Source: Paenibacillus roseus (lineage in GTDB: Bacteria; Bacillota; Bacilli; Paenibacillales; Paenibacillaceae). Taken from it: a stretch of DNA of 64,000 bases. The notes below the pieces were generated by a model. The model worked only from the letters and a program-made list of their open reading frames with translations. It was not told where the DNA came from and searched no databases. The stretch is taken from the NCBI RefSeq assembly GCF_016424485.1, contig NZ_JAELUP010000089.1, positions 86,957-150,956 on the forward strand, read 5' to 3'. Within the stretch, counting starts at the first letter, position 1; each line of letters starts with the position of its first letter. The position numbers and the translations under genes are program-made. Shown here in pieces: positions 57,243 to 64,000 of the stretch.

Positions 57243-58124
57243 TCATCCGATGCGCCCAAGAAACTCGCTCGCGGCCCGGGTGAGCGGAATATTGCGGAGT
57301 GTCATAATGCCCACCTGAGCAGGGGGCATCTTCACATCCAGCTTGACTTCAAACAGCGAGCCTTCCTCAAGCTCCCTTGAGACGAACTCCCGCGTAATAA
57401 ACGAGATGCCAAGGCCCTTGCGCGCCAGTTCAATGAGCAGGTCGACGCTGCCAACCTCGATTCCCGGTTTTAGATTAAATCCGTAATTGTGAAACAGATC
57501 GGTCACCGCTTTCCGGGCTCTGCTGTTCCGCGAGAACAGAATAATTGGATATTCAAGGAGCTGTTCCATCGACAGCAATTCCCCCTTCAACTCGGCATAA
57601 CGGGAGCCGGCAACGAAGCAGTCCTGCAATTGAATACTTTCACGCACTTCAAGCTGGGGATCGACAATCGGCATGCGGACAACACCGAGATCGATGCGGC
57701 CTTCCTTCAAAAATGTAATAATTTCAGGAGTCGTTCCATGAATTAATTGCAGCTTGATGCCCGGATACTCATCATGAAATGCCTCCAGATAAGGAAGCAA
57801 AAAGTGCTTGAACAGCGAGTCGCTGCCACCTATCCGCAGTTCGCCGCTCTCCAGCTTCTTGAGTTCCGCCATCTTCTCTTCCGCAAGTCCGATCAAAATA
57901 TGGGATTGTTCAATATACGAATAAAGTGTGGCCCCCTCCGGCGTCAGGGAAACCCCCTTTGAATTGCGTGAGAATAAAGCTACACCAAAGCTGTCCTCCA
58001 ACTGCTTGATTGCGTGGCTGACACTTGGTTGTGTAAGAAATAGTGTTTTGGCCGCTTTGGTCAGACTGCCGGACTTGGCCGCCCAGTAAAAAACCTTGTA
58101 TAATTCAAAATTATTCATAGACAT
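57243..58124 (-). CDS. LysR-family transcriptional regulator
   Basis: The protein has 293 residues. The N-terminal winged helix is typical (FYWAAKSGSLTKAAKTLFLT, PSVSHAIKQLEDSFGVALF), followed by the two-lobed effector domain (GELRIGGSDSLFKHFLLPYL; GRIDLGVVRMPI). AGGAGC lies eight bases before the first of two ATGs. Its target is not evident: it is not clearly divergent from an enzyme gene, although it faces the AraC-type regulator gene across 280 bases. Confidence 0.94.
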   Translation of the reverse strand: MSMNNFELYKVFYWAAKSGSLTKAAKTLFLTQPSVSHAIKQLEDSFGVALFSRNSKGVSLTPEGATLYSYIEQSHILIGLAEEKMAELKKLESGELRIGGSDSLFKHFLLPYLEAFHDEYPGIKLQLIHGTTPEIITFLKEGRIDLGVVRMPIVDPQLEVRESIQLQDCFVAGSRYAELKGELLSMEQLLEYPIILFSRNSRARKAVTDLFHNYGFNLKPGIEVGSVDLLIELARKGLGISFITREFVSRELEEGSLFEVKLDVKMPPAQVGIMTLRNIPLTRAASEFLGRIG

Positions 58125-58218
58125 GATCTATAGCTCCTGTTACATGTATTCATCACATGTATAGTTTTACTGGTATTATAGAGGAATCACTGACAGGATG
58201 CCAGTGCAGTTATTTATG

Positions 58219-58323
58219 AAGTTGAACGCAAGAAACAGAAGTGGGTAGCGGAGTGTGAAAGGATTCTGGAGAAGCGAAGCGTTCGCCATGCTCCCGGAAG
58301 AACCTTTCACACGGAGGCTCTCA
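58219..58323. repeat. Palindromic intergenic repeat, copy 4
   Basis: It starts AAGTTGAACGCAAGAAAC, passes through GGAGTGTGAAAGGATTCTG and GAAGCGAAGC, and ends CTTTCACACGGAGGCTCT. The flanking blocks match copy 3 in order. It lies just upstream of the AraC-type regulator gene and would be part of its leader. Confidence 0.8.
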
Positions 58324-58404
58324 TCGAAGTTATGCAAGAGTTTCCCCAATCACGCAAGAATATGGTACAATGAGAACCATTACATCCATCTTTTGGGGGA
58401 GTTT

Positions 58405-60663
58405 ATGTCATCTAGATATTCCTTCTTAATCAAATTGATAGCGTTTACAATTTTCATTAGCGCAGTTCCTTTGCTGGCCCTTGGCATGTATGCTTTTTTC
58501 CAGTCGACCTCAGCTGTACAGACTAAAGTCAATGAAGCAAATGTCTTTATTTTGCAGCAGTCGCAAAGTCGGGTCGAGCAAATTTTGAAAGTAATCGATC
58601 AGGTATCCGGCCGCTATGCAGAGACGCCGCTTGTCACGGAGGATGTGAAGAAGGAACTGCGAATTGAGGATTTTCAGGAAATTGATTTGCTCGTAAAAGG
58701 ACTGCTCGGCGTGCAGACGTATGAGCTTGGGGTCCGGGATGTGGAGCTTCACAGCTTGCAACACGGCTGGCATATCCGGAACGGCGGCTTTTATTTCGGG
58801 AATAACAAGTCGCAGGAGATCAACGATCTGAAGGGGAACTACAGCGTTGGGTGGATACCGGAAACGTCATCGGCATTTGCAGGTATCCGGCTTGTGAAGA
58901 TGATTCCTGCAAACGCGGCAGAGCCGAAAGGGTACATGTCTGTAAGGATGTCGAGCGGTGAACTGGTCAAGCTGCTGGCAGGCGGCTTTGCAACCGGCGA
59001 GACGATGATTTTGGATGACAAAATGAATGTAATTGTACACAGCGGCGGGAAGCTGACCGGACAAAATATCGCTTCCGAAGGCTGGATACAGGATATGCAG
59101 CAGGCGGGGCGGCAGCAGGGGTACCTGAACAGCGTCGTGCTGGGTGAACCCAGCAGTGTGGTCTACAACCAGTCCCGTTACAACAATTGGACCTATGTAT
59201 CGGTCATCCCGCTCGGAGAATCGACGAAGGAATCTGCGCTGATCGGTTGGGCGACCTTCACTGCCTGTCTGGCGCTGGTGCTGATTGCAGCTCTGCTCTC
59301 CTATTGGGGGTCCAGACGCATGTACTTCCCGCTGAGGAGACTGCTTGAATTTACCGTGCGGACGGGCAAGCCGTCTGGAGCAAGCGGAGTGGTGCGCGAC
59401 GAATTTCAGCGAATCAGCACGCACCTGGCGTTTCTTCACCAGTCCAATGAGCTGCTGGAGGACCGCATGAAGATTCAGTCCGTCCAGTTGGTCGACTACT
59501 TTATGCTCAAGCTGCTTCAGGGCGAGCTGCTCTCCGGCGAGCTTGCAGAGAAGATGCAGCAATTCCAAATTCCGCAATGGCATAAACATGCAGTACTCCT
59601 GATGCAGATTGATACGCTGGATCAGACCCGTTACGAGGCGAAAGAGCAGGATTTGCTGCTGTTTGCGATCAATAATATTGCTTCGGAACTGATTCCGCCG
59701 CCGCAGCGGATTCATGCGATGCCGGTCGGCAACTATCAGGTAACGTTGGTCGGGAGCGATGCAGATACCCATGGGGAACTGCTTGCCGAGTTGAGTGTGC
59801 TTGCCGAATCCGTGCAAAAGGCGGTGGACGAATACCTGGGACTGAAAATCAGTGCAGGCATCAGCAGGCCATACGATGAAATGTACGCGACACCGCAAGC
59901 GTTTCTGGAAGCGAAGGAAGCTCTGCAATACCGGATTCGTCTGGGGGAGAAGGCGATTTTGCATCTGGATGATCTGAAGCCCCAGCAGACTGCCAGTCAT
60001 TATTACCCGCATCATCTGGCGTCCGAACTGGTACATTCCATTGCTTTTCTCGATGCTGTGCGCGCTGAAGAACTGCTGCGCAAGTTTATTCAGGAGGTGC
60101 TGCGGGTCGAGACGAACCCCCGGCTCTACAGAGTATCTTTCGCAATGCTGCTGACGGATTTGGCACGGGCAGTCTATGAGACTGGCGATACGGATGAACT
60201 GTTCGCCCGCGACCAGCTCAACAAGTATGAGCAGCTGTTCGGTCTGAAAACCCCGCAGGAGATTGAGGCGTGGTTTCGGACGGGAATGATTGAGCCGATG
60301 ATTGCGCTTGCCCGCAAGCGCCACGATTCTTCGGGCAAGCGTATCTCATGCTCGGTGCGGGAGCTGATTCATACATATTATGACAGCGATCTGACGCTGG
60401 AGCAGTGTGCGGCCCGGCTTCATTACAGCACGCATTATGTCCGCCGGATGTTCCGCAAGGAGACCGGGCTGAGTTTCAGCGAATATCTGGCCTCCTACCG
60501 GCATGAGAAGGCGAAGGGGTGGCTGAGCGGCACGAACATGAAAATTACGGAGATTGCCGAACGGCTTCAATATACGAATGCACAAAATTTTATCCGGCAG
60601 TTTCGCAAGCTGGAGGGCATGACGCCGGGGCAGTACAGGGAGCAGAAGCTGGCGGAGATGTAG
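58405..60663 (+). CDS. Membrane-anchored AraC-family regulator
   Basis: The protein has 752 residues from the ATG at 58405 behind GGGGGAG; the frame is open further up, but through the intergenic repeat. A first helix (LIKLIAFTIFISAVPLLAL) and a second near residue 280 (WATFTACLALVLIAALLSYW) enclose an external Cache-like sensor. A cytoplasmic linker leads to a C-terminal double helix-turn-helix (LTLEQCAARLHYSTHYVRRM, then ITEIAERLQYTNAQNFIRQF). This type of regulator commonly sits beside LplB/LplC sugar transporters in Paenibacillus and senses the sugar outside the cell. It probably activates the transport genes that follow. Confidence 0.9.
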   Translation: MSSRYSFLIKLIAFTIFISAVPLLALGMYAFFQSTSAVQTKVNEANVFILQQSQSRVEQILKVIDQVSGRYAETPLVTEDVKKELRIEDFQEIDLLVKGLLGVQTYELGVRDVELHSLQHGWHIRNGGFYFGNNKSQEINDLKGNYSVGWIPETSSAFAGIRLVKMIPANAAEPKGYMSVRMSSGELVKLLAGGFATGETMILDDKMNVIVHSGGKLTGQNIASEGWIQDMQQAGRQQGYLNSVVLGEPSSVVYNQSRYNNWTYVSVIPLGESTKESALIGWATFTACLALVLIAALLSYWGSRRMYFPLRRLLEFTVRTGKPSGASGVVRDEFQRISTHLAFLHQSNELLEDRMKIQSVQLVDYFMLKLLQGELLSGELAEKMQQFQIPQWHKHAVLLMQIDTLDQTRYEAKEQDLLLFAINNIASELIPPPQRIHAMPVGNYQVTLVGSDADTHGELLAELSVLAESVQKAVDEYLGLKISAGISRPYDEMYATPQAFLEAKEALQYRIRLGEKAILHLDDLKPQQTASHYYPHHLASELVHSIAFLDAVRAEELLRKFIQEVLRVETNPRLYRVSFAMLLTDLARAVYETGDTDELFARDQLNKYEQLFGLKTPQEIEAWFRTGMIEPMIALARKRHDSSGKRISCSVRELIHTYYDSDLTLEQCAARLHYSTHYVRRMFRKETGLSFSEYLASYRHEKAKGWLSGTNMKITEIAERLQYTNAQNFIRQFRKLEGMTPGQYREQKLAEM

Positions 60664-60708
60664 CTGCGGCAGCCGAAAGGATAAAGCTCCGCATGATTCA
60701 TACGAACC

Positions 60709-60757
60709 AAAGGAGGTCTTGATTCTACTTGATGTAGAGTCAAGACCTCCTTTTTTC
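60709..60757 (+). terminator. Rho-independent terminator after the AraC-type regulator gene
   Basis: A 20-base stem starting AAAGGAGGTCTTGA pairs with ...TCAAGACCTCCTTT (one G-T pair) around a five-base loop, then six T. The transport operon therefore needs its own promoter. Confidence 0.92.
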
Positions 60758-60938
60758 TCCGTTTTTAAGTGTCCTGCACCGGTTCCCAAATGATTATCCG
60801 CTGGGTCGCAGGTGATTACCGCTCGGGGACAAACCCGTGCTGCGCCTGGTTTTTTGCAAGTGGAGCGCTGCGGATTATTGAAGGCAATTCCGCTTTTGCT
60901 TATGCTGGCCCTACCCGAATAATCAAGGAGGAAGACGA

Positions 60939-61892
60939 ATGGCGGAAACGACGATTTTACCGGACCGCGCAGTGACCCGGCGGCGGGGCAACCGAATGCT
61001 GGCGCGGTTGTTGAAGAACAAATGGCTCTACCTGATGGCGCTTCCGGGGATGCTCTATTTTATTATTTTCCGGTATTTCCCGATGTGGGGACTGCTTATT
61101 TCGTTTCAGGATTATCAGCCGTCGCTTGGCATGCTGCAAAGCAAGTGGGTCGGCTTCGAGCACTTCCAGCGGTTTTTCTTTGACGCATCATTTGGCATGC
61201 TGTTTCGGAATACGCTGCTGCTTGCTTTTTACAATCTGGTGTTCTTCTTTCCGCTGCCGATCGTGTTGGCGCTGCTGTTAAATGAAATTCGCAGGGAGAT
61301 GTTCAAGCGCTTTATTCAAACGATTGTCTATGTGCCGCATTTCGTATCCTGGGTTGTAGTGGTGGGGATTTCATATATTTTCTTCACCACGGAAGGCGGT
61401 ATTGTCAACGATATTCTGGCGGCGCTTGGGCTGCCCAAGATCAATTTTCTCATGTCGGAAGAGTGGTTCCGGTCGATGATTATCGCGCAAGTGGTCTGGA
61501 AAGAGACAGGGTGGGGCACGATTATTTTCCTGGCGGCGCTTGCAGGAGTTGATCAGCAGCTTTACGAGGCGGCGAGAATTGACGGAGCGGGTCGTTTCAG
61601 GCAGCTATGGCATATTACGCTTCCGGCGATTCGCAGCGTCATTGTCATTTTGCTCATTCTAAGGCTTGGCAATTTCCTCGACACGGGCTTCGAGCAGATT
61701 TTTCTGATGCTTAACTCCATGAACCGTGAGGTTGGGGAAGTATTCGATACGTATGTTTACAATGTCGGGATTCAGCAGGGCCAGTTCAGTTACAGTACAG
61801 CGGTCGGACTTTTCAAATCGGTGATCGGACTGCTGCTGGTATTGGGCGCGAACAAGCTGGCCAAAAAATTCGGCGAAAGCGGCCTCTTTTAA
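60939..61892 (+). CDS. Carbohydrate ABC transporter permease, LplB-like
   Basis: The protein has 317 residues behind AAGGAGGAAG. Six membrane segments are visible; the cytoplasmic EAA loop that contacts the ATPase reads EAARIDGAGRFRQLWHITLP. The start LYLMALPGMLYFIIFRYFPMWG is typical of the LplB family of oligosaccharide uptake permeases. It works with the next permease and the substrate-binding protein; the ATPase is not encoded here and is usually shared and encoded elsewhere in such systems. Confidence 0.93.
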   Translation: MAETTILPDRAVTRRRGNRMLARLLKNKWLYLMALPGMLYFIIFRYFPMWGLLISFQDYQPSLGMLQSKWVGFEHFQRFFFDASFGMLFRNTLLLAFYNLVFFFPLPIVLALLLNEIRREMFKRFIQTIVYVPHFVSWVVVVGISYIFFTTEGGIVNDILAALGLPKINFLMSEEWFRSMIIAQVVWKETGWGTIIFLAALAGVDQQLYEAARIDGAGRFRQLWHITLPAIRSVIVILLILRLGNFLDTGFEQIFLMLNSMNREVGEVFDTYVYNVGIQQGQFSYSTAVGLFKSVIGLLLVLGANKLAKKFGESGLF

Positions 61893-61904
61893 GGAGATGA
61901 TGAC

Positions 61905-62783
61905 ATGATTGGCAGAAGCTTGAGCAGCCGTTTCTTTGACGGATTGAACTATATCTTCCTGTCCCTGGTTGCCTTGGTCACGATCATACCGTTCATTTAT
62001 ATCGTGTCGGTTTCATTTGCTGCGCCGGAGGAGGTGCTGCGCCGCGGGTTTATTTTATTCCCGACTACCTTTTCATTGGAAGGCTACAAATATATCTTCT
62101 CCACCGGCACTATTATTCGAAGCCTGGGCATTACAGTCGGTATTACGGTAATCGGCACGATCATTAATTTGCTCTTTACCGCATTGCTCGCCTATCCGTT
62201 GTCGAGACAGGACTTTAGCGGGCGAAATGTGTTTATGATGCTGGTCGTATTCACGATGCTCTTTAATGGCGGCATTCTTCCAACCTTCCTTGTCGTAAAA
62301 GCGTTCGGGATGCTGAATACGTATTGGGCGTTGCTCATTCCCAATGCCATTAGCGCTTTTAATCTCATTGTCGTCGTCAGCTTTTTCCGTCAATTGCCGG
62401 AAGGACTGGAGGAGGCGGCTAAAATCGACGGATGCAATGATTTGGGGCTGCTGTTTCGCATTGTACTGCCGCTGTCGGCTCCTGTGCTGGCGACATTCGC
62501 TTTATTTTACGCGGTAGGTCATTGGAATACGTTCTTCAATGCGATTTTGTACATTAACAATGCCGATATGTGGCCGATTCAGGTATGGCTGCGCCAGATT
62601 GTCATCTTATCCCAGGGGGGAATCGGCGACTCTACCCAATTTGACCAGAACTATATTGCTCCGCCGTCGCAGATTATCAAGATGGCTGTCATCGTCATTT
62701 CGACAGTTCCGATCCTGGTTGTATATCCCTTTCTGCAAAAGCATTTTGCCAAAGGCGTGCTGCTGGGCTCTGTAAAAGGCTGA
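61905..62783 (+). CDS. Carbohydrate ABC transporter permease, LplC/YtcP-like
   Basis: The protein has 292 residues, 12 bases after the LplB-like gene, with AAGGAGATG as ribosome site. It has six membrane segments and the EAA loop EEAAKIDGCNDLGLLFRIVLP, with the family ending FLQKHFAKGVLLGSVKG. It forms the heterodimeric channel with the upstream permease for an oligosaccharide or glycan fragment. Confidence 0.94.
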   Translation: MIGRSLSSRFFDGLNYIFLSLVALVTIIPFIYIVSVSFAAPEEVLRRGFILFPTTFSLEGYKYIFSTGTIIRSLGITVGITVIGTIINLLFTALLAYPLSRQDFSGRNVFMMLVVFTMLFNGGILPTFLVVKAFGMLNTYWALLIPNAISAFNLIVVVSFFRQLPEGLEEAAKIDGCNDLGLLFRIVLPLSAPVLATFALFYAVGHWNTFFNAILYINNADMWPIQVWLRQIVILSQGGIGDSTQFDQNYIAPPSQIIKMAVIVISTVPILVVYPFLQKHFAKGVLLGSVKG

Positions 62784-62848
62784 TCGAATTTCCGCCACTT
62801 GCTGGCGGAAAGACTTTCACATAAAATTATCTATAGGGAGGCAATTCC

Positions 62849-64000
62849 ATGAAGAACTGGCAAATAAAATGGAAGAAAACAGGTATTCTGATCATGGGGG
62901 TCATGCTCGGAACTACTCTTCTGGCGGGCTGTGGAGGGAATGCGAACAAGCCGGAAGGCGGCACCAACAAAGCTGTGACGGGAGAGAGCCAGGGGCCGCT
63001 CAAGCTGAGTATCATGTCCCTGATGTATGCCGAGCCGCCCAAGGCTGACAGTGATGTGCAAAAGGCGGTTGAAGCGTACACGAATACCAAGCTGGATATT
63101 TCCTGGGTTCCGAATTCCATGTACAAGGACAAGGTGAACGTGACGATCGGCTCTGGAGAGTTGCCTAAGGCCATGCTGGTACAAAACAACAAGGATTCGA
63201 ATATTCTGAATGCCGTTCGTTCCGGCGCCTTCTGGGAAGTCGGACCATATATCGATGACTATCCGAATTTGTCCAAAATGAGCAAGGCGGTATTTGACAA
63301 CATCAAGGTGGACGGCAAAATCTACGGGTTGTACCGTGCCAGAGATCTATCTACGTTCGGCATCATTTTCCGCAGCGACTGGCTGAAAAATGTCGGTCTG
63401 AGCGAACCGAAGACAATCGATGACCTTTATGCGGTTTTGAAAGCATTTACACTGGATGATCCGGACAAAAACGGAAAACAGGATACAGTTGGCCTGACCG
63501 AGGACAAGGCGATGGAAGGCTTTAATGTTATCGCGTCGTACATGGGCGCTCCTAACGGCTGGGAGGTCAAGGACGGCAAGCTGAGCCCGGACTTTTTGGC
63601 GCCGGAATATTTTGAAGCGATGCAATTTTACAAGAAGCTCTATGACGAAGGGTTGATCAAGCAAGACTTCCCGGTGCTGAACAACCAGCAGAAGAAGGAT
63701 GATATCAATCAAGGCAAGGCTGGCTTGGTTATTTCCAATATGATCGATGCTGCAGCCTACCAGGCCTCGCTTACGAAGACTTTCCCGGGAGCCGATGTAG
63801 ATGTAGTCAGCCGCATCCAGGGGCCGAAGGGTGAGCGTACGCCAGGCGGTCAGGGTTATAACAGCGTATTCATGTTCCCGAAATCGAGCGTGAAAACAGA
63901 AGAGGAACTGAAGCAGATTCTGGGCTTCTTCGATAAGCTTTCCGATCAGACGATGCTGGATTTGCTCGGCTGGGGCTCTGAAGGCAAGCATTATAAGTTG
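62849..64000 (+). CDS. Extracellular sugar-binding lipoprotein, LipO/YtcQ-like (3' end missing)
   Basis: The frame runs open to the right edge, giving 384 residues; the rest lies outside. The start ATG follows AGGGAGG. A lipoprotein signal peptide ends in LLAGC (Cys28), which anchors the protein to the membrane. The mature sequence is a family 1-type solute-binding fold (LKLSIMSLMYAEPP, GKIYGLYRARDLSTFGIIFR, DPDKNGKQDTVGLT). It captures the sugar for the LplB/LplC permeases 65 bases upstream. Only minus-strand shadows compete in this region. Confidence 0.93.
   Translation, partial: MKNWQIKWKKTGILIMGVMLGTTLLAGCGGNANKPEGGTNKAVTGESQGPLKLSIMSLMYAEPPKADSDVQKAVEAYTNTKLDISWVPNSMYKDKVNVTIGSGELPKAMLVQNNKDSNILNAVRSGAFWEVGPYIDDYPNLSKMSKAVFDNIKVDGKIYGLYRARDLSTFGIIFRSDWLKNVGLSEPKTIDDLYAVLKAFTLDDPDKNGKQDTVGLTEDKAMEGFNVIASYMGAPNGWEVKDGKLSPDFLAPEYFEAMQFYKKLYDEGLIKQDFPVLNNQQKKDDINQGKAGLVISNMIDAAAYQASLTKTFPGADVDVVSRIQGPKGERTPGGQGYNSVFMFPKSSVKTEEELKQILGFFDKLSDQTMLDLLGWGSEGKHYKL

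Noticed and set aside
58255..58404. N-terminal extension of the AraC-type regulator
   Set aside because: It reads through the palindromic repeat; the ATG at 58405 has a ribosome site and is followed by the membrane anchor.
58867..60324. Minus-strand frame of 485 codons
   Set aside because: A long antisense shadow of the AraC-type regulator; His/Gln/Arg-rich composition and no ribosome site.

Overview
The window looks like a chromosome segment of a spore-forming Gram-positive bacterium of the Paenibacillus/Brevibacillus type. The grounds are collagen-like spore-surface proteins of the BclA/BclB type, purine-rich Shine-Dalgarno sequences with frequent TTG/GTG starts, a sigma-K-like promoter before a LysM protein, an LplB/LplC/LipO-type sugar uptake operon with a membrane-anchored AraC regulator, a BmrCD-type exporter and the futalosine menaquinone pathway. 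The assignment is inferred from gene content only. No rRNA, tRNA, CRISPR array or intact insertion sequence was found.

Bases 1-16150 form a spore-surface and glycan island. A collagen-like protein cut by the window edge (BclA-like C-terminus) and a complete collagen-like protein (BclB-like C-terminus) lie with a run of small proteins that share the helical leader domain of the second one but lack collagen repeats. Around them are a TPR-bearing glycosyltransferase, an acyltransferase-glycosyltransferase fusion, and a tightly packed operon: CDP-sugar 3-dehydratase (RfbH), glucose-1-phosphate cytidylyltransferase (RfbF), CDP-glucose 4,6-dehydratase (RfbG), a TPP enzyme, two glycosyltransferases and a methyltransferase-like protein. 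Together they could make and transfer a 3,6-dideoxy or branched CDP-sugar, with the collagen-like threonines as a plausible target.

Bases 16300-28100 hold housekeeping and resistance genes: TetR with a divergent MMPL transporter, a DUF445 protein, an MHYT-PAS-GGDEF-EAL cyclic-di-GMP protein, a TVP38 membrane protein, mqnD/mqnB, and a MarR plus DHA2-type MFS pair.

Bases 28100-42300 are an AT-richer accessory region: a decayed reading frame, a secreted subtilase with fibronectin domains, a 1812-residue secreted RHS protein with a variable C-terminal domain, a split small membrane gene, remnants of three transposase families (IS256, IS30, ISNCY-like) and a secreted protein with 14 RCC1 repeats between RHS-type flanks. 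This resembles a polymorphic-toxin locus that has been remodelled by mobile elements.

Bases 42300-64000 contain a heterodimeric ABC exporter behind a leader peptide and attenuator, the LysM spore protein, a GntR/ABC operon with a clear operator, a chemoreceptor, an NRPS-like protein with half a condensation domain and a terminal reductase, a small secreted protein, a LysR regulator, and the AraC/LplB/LplC/LipO-type sugar uptake system, which runs off the right edge. A family of palindromic intergenic repeats occurs at four places across the window.
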